Assembly (NCBI GenBank): GCA_021463865.1
Contig: JAJTXY010000037.1
Coordinates: 1 to 40,631, forward strand
Source: Anaerolineae bacterium
GTDB taxonomy: Bacteria; Chloroflexota; Anaerolineae; Aggregatilineales; J027
Length of the DNA stretch: 40,631 nt
Reading direction: 5' to 3'
Position 1 is the first letter of the stretch; each line of letters opens with the position of its first letter. The notes below the pieces were generated by a model, which saw only the letters and a list, made by a program, of their open reading frames with translations, made no database searches and was not told the DNA's origin. The position numbers and the translations under genes were made by a program. Positions 23,840 to 32,736 of this stretch are shown in pieces.

Positions 23840-26053
23840 ATGTTAAAAAATCGTTGGCGCACTTCGTTGATCCTCATCGTTCTGTTTACAGTCGCCGCCT
23901 CAAATCTGCAAAATTTTGCTCTAGCCAATCCTGAACAACGACCCAATCGCTTTAACCCTCGTGAAGCCCAATATTTTGATCTTGTTGATGGCACTTTTAG
24001 CCTTTCTCCAGAAGAAATTGCGATGTTAGAGCAAAATGGTATCGTGATGAGTGATCGCCTTGCCTTCAACAGCTTCACCATCGCCTACGCTTATATCTAC
24101 TGGAAAGATTTGCCCGTCCTCGTGACCACCGATTCCATTTTACAAGCGGTGCATGAGACCTACGATGATTTATTGCAAAATATGGAACGCAACATCCTAA
24201 TGCCTCGCCTGCGGGTAATGTTGGAAAATTGCTTGGCTAAACTGCACTCCCAAGCCAATTCCAATACCGACCCCGCCATGACACCTCTATATGCTGATTT
24301 GGAAACCTATTTCACAACCGCCTTATTGCTGTTGAATGACGCTGCTCCTAGCCCTAATACGAATCGCTATCACGCGATGGCAACCGAGTCCGCTGGTATC
24401 GAAAAAATAGATTTGTTTGGGGTCGAAAGAGAAATTGATTTTACTCTCTTTAAACCACGCGGACATTATACAGAAGATTACTATTTGGGCCTGTATTTCC
24501 GTGCAATGACATGGTTAGCCCAGATAGACTTCCGTATGGTGAGTTTTGACCCAGCGACAGCCTTCCCGACGCTTAATTTGGAGGCCTTAGCAAGTGCCCT
24601 TTTGCTGCGCCAAACCATTCAAGATGCCCAACAGCGCTCCAATTGGGAAGCAATTGACACCCTTCTCACAGCCTTTGTGGGCCAAAGCGATAACATGACC
24701 CTTGATGACCTTGAGCGGCTTATGAGCGATGCGAGCTTAAATAGCGCCACCGATGTACTCAACTATTCCGACCCCGATCAGTTGCTAACCATGCTCACCA
24801 CCACTGATTACGGTTGGCAGCGCATCTCCGGTCAAATTACTTGGGCCTATCTGGGCAGAAACGAAGCTGTCCCACAACCCGTCACCTTCATGCTCTTGGG
24901 GTCGCGCTACGCCATTGATTCCGAGATCATGAGCAATCTTGTATTTGACCGCCTCTATACTGACGATAACCAACAAATTCTACGGCCCTACCCTAACACA
25001 TTGGATGTGATGTATGCACTTGGCAATAATCAAGCCATGACCCATTTGACCGATGAACTTGCCCTCTATGGTTATCAAAATCCTTTAGAGGCCGCCCGTA
25101 CCCAAGTTACCACAACCGATAGCAATTTCTGGAACAGCAGCTTTTATAATCGCTGGTTAACCATGTTGCGTACCCTCAACAACCCAGTCAGTGCCAATGG
25201 CTTTTATGCGGATTCTATGCAAACCCCCGCATGGGCCGACAAAATGCTGCACACCCAACTCGCTTCTTGGGCACAACTCCGGCACGACAATATTTTGTAT
25301 GTCAAGCAATCTGGTACCACTATGGGTGTTGCCTGCCAGTATCCCACAGGTTATGTTGAACCCTATCCGGCTTTTTATGCCGCTGTTGCCGATTATGCGC
25401 GGGCGGGTCGCAGTTTATTTGAGCAAATCCCCCCATCTGATAACGTGTTGAGCGATTACGATCTTGAAAACGAACAACGCACCCTAGAAACCGCATTAAC
25501 CTACTTTAGCGACCTCGAAAATACCGCAGTCCAATTGCAGACCCTTGCCGAAAAAGAACTCCGCCTTGAACAGTTTACCGAAGATGAAGACCTTTTTCTG
25601 CGGAGCATTGTCGTCCGGCAATACCGCGAACAACAAATCTGCGGGGTGGATCCATGGGAATGGAATGGTTGGTATATGGAGCTTTTCCCGTGGGAAGACG
25701 ATTCCCCAGCGTTAATTGCCGATGTCCACACCAATATCAACCACGACCCTGAAATCCCCGACCTTTTGCCCCCCGGTGTTTTGCATATTGGCACCGGGCC
25801 AGTTTCTACCACGATGATTGTGGGCAATACCGACGAAGTAAATACTATGTACGTCGGCCCGACCTTTACCTACTATGAATTCATTGAGCTAGGGTTTCCC
25901 CCAGTGCGGCTAACCGATGATGATTGGCGTGGTAGGTTAGCAACCACACCCCCTCCTGCGCCGCCTCTCTGGACAAACAGTTTTCGGCTGCCCATCTCAA
26001 ATCCAACCGATTATGCGCCGCTTTATTTGCCACAAACACCTGACCAACAATAA
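23840..26053 (+). CDS. secreted DUF3160 family protein
   Basis: A 737-residue exported protein of a family of unknown function. From the ATG at 23840 (AAGGA 8 nt upstream) there is a signal peptide: LKNRWR, a hydrophobic core, and a cut near residue 30 (ALA-NPEQR). The GTG at 23819 would spoil the signal. The conserved start of the family is visible in FTIAYAYIYWKDLPVLVTTDSILQAVHETYDDLL. A large helical body follows, and the end has a strand-rich HIGTGPVSTTMIVGNTDE segment. It lies between the two aro units on the other strand and ends 3 bp from the aroA stop, so it is probably not functionally tied to them. Confidence 0.85.
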   Translation: MLKNRWRTSLILIVLFTVAASNLQNFALANPEQRPNRFNPREAQYFDLVDGTFSLSPEEIAMLEQNGIVMSDRLAFNSFTIAYAYIYWKDLPVLVTTDSILQAVHETYDDLLQNMERNILMPRLRVMLENCLAKLHSQANSNTDPAMTPLYADLETYFTTALLLLNDAAPSPNTNRYHAMATESAGIEKIDLFGVEREIDFTLFKPRGHYTEDYYLGLYFRAMTWLAQIDFRMVSFDPATAFPTLNLEALASALLLRQTIQDAQQRSNWEAIDTLLTAFVGQSDNMTLDDLERLMSDASLNSATDVLNYSDPDQLLTMLTTTDYGWQRISGQITWAYLGRNEAVPQPVTFMLLGSRYAIDSEIMSNLVFDRLYTDDNQQILRPYPNTLDVMYALGNNQAMTHLTDELALYGYQNPLEAARTQVTTTDSNFWNSSFYNRWLTMLRTLNNPVSANGFYADSMQTPAWADKMLHTQLASWAQLRHDNILYVKQSGTTMGVACQYPTGYVEPYPAFYAAVADYARAGRSLFEQIPPSDNVLSDYDLENEQRTLETALTYFSDLENTAVQLQTLAEKELRLEQFTEDEDLFLRSIVVRQYREQQICGVDPWEWNGWYMELFPWEDDSPALIADVHTNINHDPEIPDLLPPGVLHIGTGPVSTTMIVGNTDEVNTMYVGPTFTYYEFIELGFPPVRLTDDDWRGRLATTPPPAPPLWTNSFRLPISNPTDYAPLYLPQTPDQQ

Positions 26054-26056
26054 TGG

Positions 26057-27382
26057 CTAATCAGGCAGCCATTCCACCCCTGCGCCTAATGATTGCATAG
26101 TTTCCACAAAACCGGGGAACGAATCGTGGGCGCAGCGGGCATCTTTGACAATCGTTTCCCCCTCGGCCAGCAAACCCGCCACTGTCAGGCTCATGGCAAC
26201 CCGATGATCGTCATGCCCATCCACCACCGCGCCCTTTAGCTGCTGGGGGCCTTCAATCACAAACCCGTCGGGTCGTTCTTCAATCACCGCACCGAGTTTG
26301 CGTAATTCGGCGGCCATGACCGCGATGCGATCTGTTTCTTTGACCCGCAGTTCTCGCGCCTCGCTGACTTCCGTGACACCGTTGGCAAGAAGCGCCGCAA
26401 CCATCAAAATCGGGAATTCATCAATCATACGGACGACCAAATCACCTTTGATGCTCGTCCCGTGCAGGCGGGTGGAACGCACCAACAAATCGGCGACAGG
26501 TTCACCGCCTTCTACATGCACATTGGATTGATGCACCGTTGCGCCCATCATGACGAGGGCATCCAAAATGCCGGTGCGAGTATCGTTGACCCCTACCCTT
26601 TCAATGACCACCTCGGCGCCATCTACCAATAAACCTGCGACTAGGGGGAACGCAGCAGAAGAAATATCAGCGGGGATCGTCCAATTGAGGGGATGCAGAC
26701 GCTCAACCGGGGTAATCGTCACGCGGTTGCCCGCTTTGCGAATATCCGCCCCCATTGCCCGCAACATGCCTTCGGTGTGGTCACGCGCCGGGCCGGGTTC
26801 AACAATCGTGGTCGGGCCATCGGCAAACAATCCCGCCAGCAACAAACAGCTTTTAACTTGGGCACTGGCGACAGGCATTTCATAGGTAATACCCTTGAGA
26901 AATGAACCGCCAAAATGCAGCGGGGCACGCCCTTCATTTTCCTCCACATTCGCCCCCATCAAGCGCAAGGGTTCAGTAATGCGTTTCATCGGACGGCGGC
27001 GCAGTTGTTCGCTACCATCCAACACGCTCGGAAAGGGTTGGCCCGCCATCACGCCTGCCAGCAATCGAATCCCCGTGCCCGCGTTCACACAATCGAGAGG
27101 TTGGGTTGGCGGTTGCAAACCGTGTAAGCCGCCTCCATGTACGGTCAGAGTCGTGTCGTCATGGCGATCCACCTGCACCCCCAAAGCGCGAATGCAACCG
27201 AGGGTCGCCAGTGTGTCACCGGCAGGTAAAAATCCACGAATTTCACTGATACCATCCGCCAGTGCGCCAAAAATCAGCGCCCGATGCGAAATGGATTTAT
27301 CCCCCGGTACACGAATCACCCCGCGCAGGGATTGACCGGGGTGGACACGCACGCGGTTTGAAGTTTGGTTATGGGTGGTCAT
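26057..27382 (-). CDS. aroA: EPSP synthase (3-phosphoshikimate 1-carboxyvinyltransferase)
   Basis: Joins PEP to shikimate-3-phosphate. It is 441 residues, the normal length, with PGDKSISHR at 26-34, NAGTGIRLLAG near 88-98, DGSEQLRRRPM, the central AQVKSCLLLAGL, DHTEGMLRAMGA, the catalytic DEFPILMVAALLA, and LRVKETDR. The position after NAGTGIR that is Pro in the enterobacterial enzyme is Leu here. Its ATG overlaps the tyrA stop by 4 bp (ATGA). It is the last gene of the aroH unit and is convergent with the DUF3160 gene, with no visible terminator in the 3-bp gap. Confidence 0.97.
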   Translation of the reverse strand: MTTHNQTSNRVRVHPGQSLRGVIRVPGDKSISHRALIFGALADGISEIRGFLPAGDTLATLGCIRALGVQVDRHDDTTLTVHGGGLHGLQPPTQPLDCVNAGTGIRLLAGVMAGQPFPSVLDGSEQLRRRPMKRITEPLRLMGANVEENEGRAPLHFGGSFLKGITYEMPVASAQVKSCLLLAGLFADGPTTIVEPGPARDHTEGMLRAMGADIRKAGNRVTITPVERLHPLNWTIPADISSAAFPLVAGLLVDGAEVVIERVGVNDTRTGILDALVMMGATVHQSNVHVEGGEPVADLLVRSTRLHGTSIKGDLVVRMIDEFPILMVAALLANGVTEVSEARELRVKETDRIAVMAAELRKLGAVIEERPDGFVIEGPQQLKGAVVDGHDDHRVAMSLTVAGLLAEGETIVKDARCAHDSFPGFVETMQSLGAGVEWLPD

Positions 27383-28254
27383 GAGATCGGGCGTTCTCCA
27401 TAGGTCTTGGTGTAAAGGCGGCGGGCCTCGACTACCCGCGCAAGTTCTTCACGTAGTTCATCAGGATGGTCAAAAAGGGCATCGAGGGTATCGAGGTGAT
27501 TGCGGAGGCGGGCCAAGAGGGGACGGATTTGGGCGGCGTTGGTCGTAAACATGCCCGTAATCATGTTTTCTTCGGTACGAGCCAAACGGGTCGCGCCGTC
27601 AAAACCACCTGCCGCCAACTGAAACAAGGCTTCATCTTCGGCTGAGGCTTCCATCGCCAAGCGCATTAGGGCGAAACTCAGCACATGGGGTAAATGGCTG
27701 GTCAACGCGGTGAGCGCATCGTGGCGATACCTATCCATCCACAGCGGGCTTGCGCCAATCGCCGTCACCAGATTTTCAGCAATGGCACGGGTGGCAGGAG
27801 TGGTCAACACCGTTTCACAGAGGACAAAACGTGCCCCTTTATATAGTGTGGGGATGGCATTGCGATAGCCATTCTCCGCCAAACCACACATTGGATGCCC
27901 TCCAATGGCCGCAACGGTCTTGGGCAGGGTATCGAGGGTGTCACAGATACGGCCTTTGGTACTGCCGATGTCCATGACCAACGCGCCATTTTTTAATTGA
28001 CCAGTGGCGCAAAACTGGTGAATCAATTGGGGAATACGGTCAGAGGGAACGGCTAAAATCACAATATCAGCCTGATCTAGCCCTCCAACCCTATCAATCA
28101 CCCCTGATTGTAAAGCCGATTCTAAATTGGCAGGGTTAGCATCTTGGGCGGTGATCCATTGAACATGACCACGCAGGGCCATCGCCAGCGACCCACCCAT
28201 CAATCCTAAGCCAATAATATGGACCGTAAACCCATCAATTGCGTTATCAGACAT
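27379..28254 (-). CDS. tyrA: prephenate (or arogenate) dehydrogenase
   Basis: Oxidative decarboxylation toward tyrosine. It is 291 residues and monofunctional: a Rossmann loop GLGLMGGS at 15-22, AVPSDRIP, the prephenate-site IGGHPMCGLAENGY, and a helical dimerisation half with LTSHLPHVLSFALM. There is no fused chorismate mutase and no C-terminal ACT domain, so Tyr feedback through ACT is not expected. Substrate preference between prephenate and arogenate cannot be read from the sequence. GAGG lies about 7 nt before the ATG at 28254. The 58-bp gap to aroF holds copy 2 of a palindromic element. Confidence 0.93.
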   Translation of the reverse strand: MSDNAIDGFTVHIIGLGLMGGSLAMALRGHVQWITAQDANPANLESALQSGVIDRVGGLDQADIVILAVPSDRIPQLIHQFCATGQLKNGALVMDIGSTKGRICDTLDTLPKTVAAIGGHPMCGLAENGYRNAIPTLYKGARFVLCETVLTTPATRAIAENLVTAIGASPLWMDRYRHDALTALTSHLPHVLSFALMRLAMEASAEDEALFQLAAGGFDGATRLARTEENMITGMFTTNAAQIRPLLARLRNHLDTLDALFDHPDELREELARVVEARRLYTKTYGERPIS

Positions 28255-28270
28255 TCATGCCTCAACAATG

Positions 28271-28298
28271 GTAGGGGCGAGTTGTGGTGGACTCGCCC
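28271..28298. repeat. short dispersed palindromic element, copy 2
   Basis: GTAGGGGCGAGT (28271-28282), a spacer of 8, then ACTCGCCC (28291-28298) with a perfect 8-bp stem. It fills most of the aroF-tyrA gap. It matches the element at 18862-18886 in inverted orientation. Confidence 0.6.
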
Positions 28299-28312
28299 GG
28301 AAATTCAGATAA

Positions 28313-29359
28313 TTAGTGTGATGGAACAGGGGCGGGAATCGGTTCATGTACCCGCTTGCCGACCACTTCCGCCAGACGCCCGGCTTTTAGCACCAATTGC
28401 GCAAATTTATCAGGCCGCAGTGATTGGCGACCATCCGAGGCCGCATGGTCGGGGTCTTGATGCACTTCCAAAATGAGGCCATCCGCACCTGCCGCGACTG
28501 CCGCTAGAGATATGCTCTCGACATATTCCCATTTACCCGTGCCGTGACTGGGGTCAGCGATGACAGGCAGGTGTGACAAGTGCTTGAGGACAGGAATAGC
28601 GTTGATGTCGAAGGTGTTGCGGGTAGCGGTTTCATAGGTACGGATGCCGCGTTCGCAGAGCATAACCCGCATGTTGCCATGACTAAGAATGTATTCAGCA
28701 GCCATGAGCAGTTCTTCAATGGTGCTGCTCATGCCACGCTTGAGTAAAACGGGGAATTGGCTCTCCCCGACGGCGTTGAGCAGGGCGTAATTTTGCATAT
28801 TACGAGCGCCGATTTGCAGCACATCGGCATATTGGCAGACCAGTGGCACAAGCGCGGGGTCCATCACCTCGGTGACAATGGGCAGTCCCGTTTGCTCACG
28901 CGCCTCAGCCAAATAGCGTAGCCCTTCTTCCCCCAATCCTTGGAAGGCGTAGGGGGAGGTACGCGGTTTGAACGCCCCACCCCGCAAGGCTGTCGCCCCG
29001 GCTTCGCGCACGATATGAGCGATTTCAATAATTTCGTTGCGGCCTTCAACGGAGCATGGGCCAGCGATCACCGCCAAATCCGGGCCACCGACGTTGATGC
29101 CATTCAATGGCACTTGGGTGTCATCGGGGTGATATTCGCGGCTGGCAATTTTGTAGGGGTGGGAGACGGGGATGACATCCTGAACACCAGACATGACACC
29201 AAGTTGGTCGCGGTCAACCGGACGACCTCGCCCAATGATGCCGATAATGGTGCGTTCTTTGCCCTCCGAAAGGTGGACTTCATAACCCATCGCACGGATA
29301 CGGGCAATGACTTCAGAGATTTCACGGGCAGTTGCGGCACTAGACATGACTACGATCAT
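28313..29359 (-). CDS. aroF: DAHP synthase, type I-beta, with N-terminal regulatory-like domain
   Basis: First committed step: PEP plus erythrose-4-phosphate to DAHP. It is 348 residues. Residues 1-68 form a ferredoxin-like domain of the type fused to Thermotoga-like I-beta enzymes, which there mediates Tyr/Phe inhibition. The barrel follows, with the metal Cys102 in [26 protein letters not shown] at 125-142, the [10 protein letters not shown] loop, CERGIRTYE, and the metal residues in [17 protein letters not shown]. The ATG at 29359 has GGGAG about 7 nt upstream. It is second in the unit after aroH. Control seems double: the leader attenuator on RNA and possibly allostery through the N-domain. 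Confidence 0.95.
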   Translation of the reverse strand: MIVVMSSAATAREISEVIARIRAMGYEVHLSEGKERTIIGIIGRGRPVDRDQLGVMSGVQDVIPVSHPYKIASREYHPDDTQVPLNGINVGGPDLAVIAGPCSVEGRNEIIEIAHIVREAGATALRGGAFKPRTSPYAFQGLGEEGLRYLAEAREQTGLPIVTEVMDPALVPLVCQYADVLQIGARNMQNYALLNAVGESQFPVLLKRGMSSTIEELLMAAEYILSHGNMRVMLCERGIRTYETATRNTFDINAIPVLKHLSHLPVIADPSHGTGKWEYVESISLAAVAAGADGLILEVHQDPDHAASDGRQSLRPDKFAQLVLKAGRLAEVVGKRVHEPIPAPVPSH

Positions 29360-29419
29360 TGCAAACTCTCCCTATCGGTATGGTGGTTGAATAATTTTTT
29401 CCCTAGCAAAAATCGGTTT

Positions 29420-29869
29420 CTAACTTTTGGCGGTCAGTTCCTCCGCCAGCACTTCGGTTAAATCTTTCATTTCAATCGAACGGTCTGGCCGTAAATGTTT
29501 CGCCCCGTTGATATAGACATGGTGGATTTCGTGAGCGGAAAGGGTCGTGTTCCACATAATCAAAATCCGCAAACACATTTTGAGGCCATGTGGTACAGCC
29601 ATTTCGTGAGCGCACATGAGGGCCGCATCGTGCCAACCCAACTGTCGCGCTGCCACCGCCGGATATTCGGCATTTAAATCCATCGTCGTCGTAAAAATCA
29701 CGCTGGCAACATCCTCCGGCACGATGCCATTATGCTTAATCATCAAAACTAGTAGTTCGCGGGTCGCCTCCAAAATGGCTTCGCGGGTATTGTCTTCGAC
29801 GGTGGTCGCGCCGCGAATCCCCCGACAAATTTTGGGCTGCCACGCAGGTTCGGTTGGTGTACTGGTCAT
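29420..29869 (-). CDS. aroH: monofunctional chorismate mutase, AroH class
   Basis: Chorismate to prephenate, the gateway to Tyr and Phe. The 149 residues match the trimeric Bacillus-type AroH fold, not the helical AroQ fold. Seen: RGIRGATTVEDNT at about 16-28, TTTMDLNAEYPAVAAR, the active-site Glu in CAHEMAVP, Arg in KMCLRILI, and the late Tyr and Arg in HVYINGAKHLRPD. It is the first structural gene behind the aromatic leader. An AAGGAG lies 15 nt before the ATG, a long spacing, but no nearer start codon exists in frame. Confidence 0.95.
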   Translation of the reverse strand: MTSTPTEPAWQPKICRGIRGATTVEDNTREAILEATRELLVLMIKHNGIVPEDVASVIFTTTMDLNAEYPAVAARQLGWHDAALMCAHEMAVPHGLKMCLRILIMWNTTLSAHEIHHVYINGAKHLRPDRSIEMKDLTEVLAEELTAKS

Positions 29870-29958
29870 GGGTGTCTGTTTTATCTCCTTGTGGTTGCTG
29901 ACTCATCATTTCCCACAAAGTTTTTTGTGACCTAGCCACGAGAACAGACCTAAAAACG

Positions 29959-29995
29959 AAAAAGGCCCGGAGTCCCTCTTGGGAACCCCGCGCCT
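29959..29995 (-). terminator. attenuator terminator in the aroH leader
   Basis: On the minus strand 29995-29982 pairs with 29976-29963: 13 of 14 positions pair, with two G-T pairs and one mismatch, loop C-AAGA. The T5 run follows directly at 29963-29959. It stands about 90 nt before aroH, inside its transcript, so it must act as an attenuator and not as an end-of-operon terminator. Confidence 0.85.
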
Positions 29996-30031
29996 GTGGT
30001 CGCTGCTCTCGTTTGTAGCGGCTAATCGTCG

Positions 30032-30154
30032 CTACGTGCGTTGTTCCCGTTGCTCCGTGCTGTTCCCAAAGTAATAATAAAAGTAAAAGCTGACAGTCGC
30101 ATCGTAGGACGCGCTGTAAGCAGTGGGAATCGAGAACGAACGGGTATTGGTCAC
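30032..30154 (-). CDS. aromatic leader peptide (attenuation peptide) of the aroH unit
   Basis: A 40-codon ORF that starts with GTG at 30154 and stops with TAG at 30034-30032. AAGGG lies 7 nt before the GTG, and a good promoter ends 33 nt before it. Residues 23-29 are Phe-Tyr-Phe-Tyr-Tyr-Tyr-Phe, seven aromatic codons in a row (30088-30068). Tyr13, Tyr17 and Phe7 are also aromatic. No tryptophan is present. The C-terminal part is polar (NSTEQREQRT). The peptide itself probably has no function. Its translation reports the supply of charged tRNA-Phe and tRNA-Tyr to the terminator downstream. A longer overlapping frame over the same DNA lacks these features and runs through the terminator and the aroH start. 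Confidence 0.82.
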   Translation of the reverse strand: MTNTRSFSIPTAYSASYDATVSFYFYYYFGNSTEQREQRT

Positions 30155-30186
30155 AATAAAACCCTTGTGTTTTGGTTAGTGATAGC

Positions 30187-30216
30187 AGCATAACACGGAC
30201 ACCCATGATTCGTCAA
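30187..30216 (-). promoter_or_regulatory. promoter of the aroH-aroF-tyrA-aroA unit
   Basis: TTGACG at 30216-30211, an 18-bp spacer, and TATGCT at 30192-30187. The predicted transcript start near 30180 places the leader ribosome site about 14 nt into the RNA. It lies about 95 bp beyond the trpG stop, so the aroH unit need not depend on read-through from trpEG. Confidence 0.7.
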
Positions 30217-30310
30217 CTCATTCGAAATTTGTTTTTTTGTCCAACCTGCACAAAACCTCTACCCCCACCCAACGCTTTGAGCGAGAGGGTATCAAGTGAG
30301 AGTAGGCAAA

Positions 30311-30877
30311 TTACAAACGGCCCTCAAGGAAATTCTGCAAAATCCGCACGCCGTAGGTCGTCAAAATGCTTTCGGGGTGGAATTGCACACCAACTACCGG
30401 ATACTCTTTGTGGCGTAGGGCCATGACTTCGCCCTCCTCGGTGAAAGCGGTCACACTCAGGCAATCCGGCAGGGGTTCTTCAACAATCAAGCTGTGATAG
30501 CGGGTGGCGACAAACGGACTCGGCACACCCGTAAACAACTTCTGATTGCGATGGTAAATCTGCGAGGTTTTGCCGTGCATCAAGCGTGGCGCACGAATCA
30601 CCCGCCCGCCATAGGCCTGACCGATACACTGATGGCCCAAACAGACACCAAAAATCGGGATATGCTGGCCCAATTGACTGATGACATCCAGCGAAATCCC
30701 CCCATCGTTGGGATCACCGGGGCCGGGTGAAATGACAATCCGGCTGGGATTGAGAGCCGATACTTCTTGTAGGGTCAGGGCGTCATTGCGGACGACCTTT
30801 AAATCCGCGCCGAGGCTACCGAGCAATTGCACGAGGTTATAGGTAAAACTATCGTAGTTATCAATGACCAAAATCAT
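30311..30877 (-). CDS. trpG: anthranilate synthase glutamine amidotransferase subunit
   Basis: A 188-residue class I glutamine amidotransferase that supplies ammonia to TrpE. The catalytic triad is Cys79 in GVCLGHQ, His167 and Glu169 in QFHPES. The N-terminal [12 protein letters not shown] and the PGPGDP loop are typical. It could also serve PabB in folate synthesis, as in other bacteria with one shared subunit. GGGGAG lies 7 nt before the ATG, and trpE ends 20 bp upstream. No intrinsic terminator is clear after its stop. The trpDCFBA genes are not in the window. Confidence 0.94.
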   Translation of the reverse strand: MILVIDNYDSFTYNLVQLLGSLGADLKVVRNDALTLQEVSALNPSRIVISPGPGDPNDGGISLDVISQLGQHIPIFGVCLGHQCIGQAYGGRVIRAPRLMHGKTSQIYHRNQKLFTGVPSPFVATRYHSLIVEEPLPDCLSVTAFTEEGEVMALRHKEYPVVGVQFHPESILTTYGVRILQNFLEGRL

Positions 30878-30897
30878 GGTGTTTCTCCCCTAAGTGT

Positions 30898-32367
30898 TTA
30901 TTCAAAACCGCGTTCAGCCATACGGATGGCGGAAGCTAAGGCACTGCCCTTATGAAGTGTCTCTTGGAATTCGGTGGCGGGATCGCTATCGGCAACCAAG
31001 CCAGCCCCAACCTGTAGGAAAATTTGATCGCCGCGCATGGTGATGGTGCGGATGGTGATGCAGGTATCCATCGAGCCGTTGAAGCTGAAATAGCCCACCG
31101 CGCCCGCATATGGCCCGCGACGATCCGGCTCTAGTTCGTCAATGATTTCCATCGCACGAATTTTGGGTGCGCCGCTAACCGTCCCCGCTGGGAAGGTCGC
31201 CCGTAACAAATCGAAGGCGTCTAACCCCTCGCGCAGTTTACCCTCGACATGCGAGACGATGTGCATAACGCGCGAATATTTCTCGATAGTCATCAATTCC
31301 GGCACATGCACCGAGCCGTATTCGCAGACCCGTCCCAAGTCGTTGCGGCCCAAATCCACCAGCATGACGTGTTCGGCGCGTTCTTTGGGATCGGTCAGCA
31401 AGCTGGCTTCCAATTCGGCGTCTTCTTCGGGGGTCGCGCCGCGTGGACGGGTTCCGGCAATGGGGCGGACGCTGGCAACACCATCTTCCAGACGCACCAT
31501 CATTTCGGGGGACGCGCCAACGACATTGAAGTTTTCATCCGGGAAGTGGAAAAAATACATATAGGGGGCGGGGTTGAGCATCCGCAAGGCCCGATAGATG
31601 GTGAACGGCGGGGCGCTGGTTTTACAGGTCAGGCGCTGCGACAGCACAATCTGGAAGGCATCTCCGGCGGCGATATATTCTTTGGCACGGCGCACGCCTT
31701 CTTCAAAACCCGCCTGTGTGAAATTCGACACCAATGGGTCATCGAGAACGGTTGTCGCCATCGGGATTTCGCCAAGCGGTTGACGCAGGCGTTCCACAAT
31801 CGCGGCGATACGATCCGCAGCATCGGCATAAGCAGCATCGGGATCGCCTGTGTTATGGGCATTGGAGAGCACAATAATCTGCGATTTGACGTGATCCACA
31901 ATCACGATGGAGTCAAAAATCATGAATAACGCACCGGGGAGGTTCGTGACATCGGGAGCGTTGGCAGGCAGGCGTTCAAATTGACCCACGACGTCATAAC
32001 CCAAAAAGCCCACCGCCCCACCGACAAAACGTGGCAAACCGGGGAGCGCAACCGGTTGGTAATGGGCGAGTTCGGCTTTGATTTCGGCAAGAGCATCACC
32101 GCCGGGGGTGGTATCGGGGGCTAAGACTTTGCGCGGGCCAACGCCGATAAAGGAATAACGTCCAACCTGCTCCCCACCCTGCACACTTTCAAGCAAGAAG
32201 GCGGGTTCATCGGCGCGGAACAGTTTTAGAAAGGCCGAGACAGGGGTTTCAAGATCAGCGGGTAAAACGCGATAGACCGGGACAAGATCGCCACGTTCAA
32301 ATAGGGCGGGCATGTCCTCTGGCTTGGGCAGCAAACGGGACGTTGTGTCATGGGCAATTCGCAGCAT
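30898..32367 (-). CDS. trpE: anthranilate synthase component I
   Basis: Chorismate plus ammonia to anthranilate, the first Trp-specific step. It is 489 residues, normal length. The N-terminal Trp-binding motif LLESVQGGEQVGRYSFIG (near residues 58-75) supports feedback inhibition by Trp and argues for TrpE over PabB. The chorismate-binding half has GDAFQIVLSQR, PSPYMY-like NPAPYMYFF, GASPEMMVR, PIAGTRPRG, VDLGRNDLGRV, TFPAGTVSGAPK and GAVGYF. The ATG at 32367 has GGAGGAG 4 nt upstream. It lies directly behind the T-box leader and its terminator. Confidence 0.96.
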   Translation of the reverse strand: MLRIAHDTTSRLLPKPEDMPALFERGDLVPVYRVLPADLETPVSAFLKLFRADEPAFLLESVQGGEQVGRYSFIGVGPRKVLAPDTTPGGDALAEIKAELAHYQPVALPGLPRFVGGAVGFLGYDVVGQFERLPANAPDVTNLPGALFMIFDSIVIVDHVKSQIIVLSNAHNTGDPDAAYADAADRIAAIVERLRQPLGEIPMATTVLDDPLVSNFTQAGFEEGVRRAKEYIAAGDAFQIVLSQRLTCKTSAPPFTIYRALRMLNPAPYMYFFHFPDENFNVVGASPEMMVRLEDGVASVRPIAGTRPRGATPEEDAELEASLLTDPKERAEHVMLVDLGRNDLGRVCEYGSVHVPELMTIEKYSRVMHIVSHVEGKLREGLDAFDLLRATFPAGTVSGAPKIRAMEIIDELEPDRRGPYAGAVGYFSFNGSMDTCITIRTITMRGDQIFLQVGAGLVADSDPATEFQETLHKGSALASAIRMAERGFE

Positions 32368-32405
32368 AGTCTCCTCCGAGCAAACACCACAGGATTTTGG
32401 GAATC

Positions 32406-32444
32406 AAAAAGAGCCTCCTCAATCGTCAGGGCGAGAGAAGGCTC
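32406..32444 (-). terminator. T-box-controlled terminator before trpE
   Basis: On the minus strand GAGCCTTCTC (32444-32435) pairs with GAGGAGGCTC (32420-32411), 10 bp with one G-T pair, followed by T5 at 32410-32406. Its left arm overlaps the end of the conserved T-box sequence, so antiterminator and terminator exclude each other. Confidence 0.85.
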
Positions 32445-32730
32445 CCGTGGTGCCACCCGGCTTAGACGAGCGCCAGAACGCTGTGTCTCACTTAAATTCA
32501 GGTGCGGGCAGAGTTTTGGGAAATGCTCTGGTACTGCCGAGACCCTTCGCCTTGATAACGGTGGCTGTTCCGATGGGGGCTACTGATGATATTTTCGCCC
32601 GCACAACTCCCCGGCCCATTCAGCCCGCGCCTCTGTACCGCCTTCACACCCAACTGGCGGCTCTCTGCACATCGCGTTCGGACATACTCTTCCGGTTCAA
32701 CGTCTTTGGAAAATTGCTATTCAGTTGATA
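32406..32730 (-). promoter_or_regulatory. T-box riboswitch, tRNA-Trp type, controlling trpEG
   Basis: The conserved T-box GGGTGGCACCACGG lies at 32458-32445, with the bulge TGGC at 32455-32452. TGGC would pair with GCCA, the 3' end expected of tRNA-Trp with discriminator G. Stem I features are upstream: an AGAGAG segment followed by a CCGCC...GGCGG hairpin near 32665-32638. A CTGAATGGGCC segment lies on the 3' side with TGG at 32618-32616 as the apparent specifier codon. Uncharged tRNA-Trp should favour the antiterminator and so trpE expression. Exact stem boundaries are not resolved by eye. Confidence 0.88.
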
Positions 32731-32736
32731 GGCAAT

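Larger units (their letters stand above)
29959..30180 (-). promoter_or_regulatory. Phe/Tyr-responsive transcription attenuator (leader RNA)
   Basis: The leader RNA holds a leader ORF, an antiterminator option and a terminator. The left arm of the terminator (GCGGGGTTCCC, 29991-29981) can pair with GGGAACAACGC at 30048-30038: six pairs, a 2x2 internal loop, then three pairs. That second strand lies within the last codons of the leader ORF. A ribosome stalled on the aromatic codons (30088-30068) would leave it free, allowing antitermination. A ribosome that reaches the stop at 30034-30032 would cover it, allowing termination. A further 6-bp hairpin (GTAGCG with CGCTAC) follows the stop. The pairing is read by eye. 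The mechanism is inferred from classical his/phe/trp attenuators. Confidence 0.78.

Noticed and set aside
29736-30206. 156-residue reading frame on the minus strand over the aroH leader
   Set aside because: It contains a poly-Leu run that is simply the aromatic leader read in another frame. It runs through the attenuator terminator and across the aroH start, and its ATG lies upstream of the predicted transcript start.
30241-30310. Intrinsic terminator after trpG
   Set aside because: Only weak, bulged pairing followed by four T residues was found, so I did not call it.
31249-31929. 226-residue plus-strand frame opposite trpE
   Set aside because: Antisense shadow of trpE with no ribosome site and an unnatural His/Phe-rich composition.
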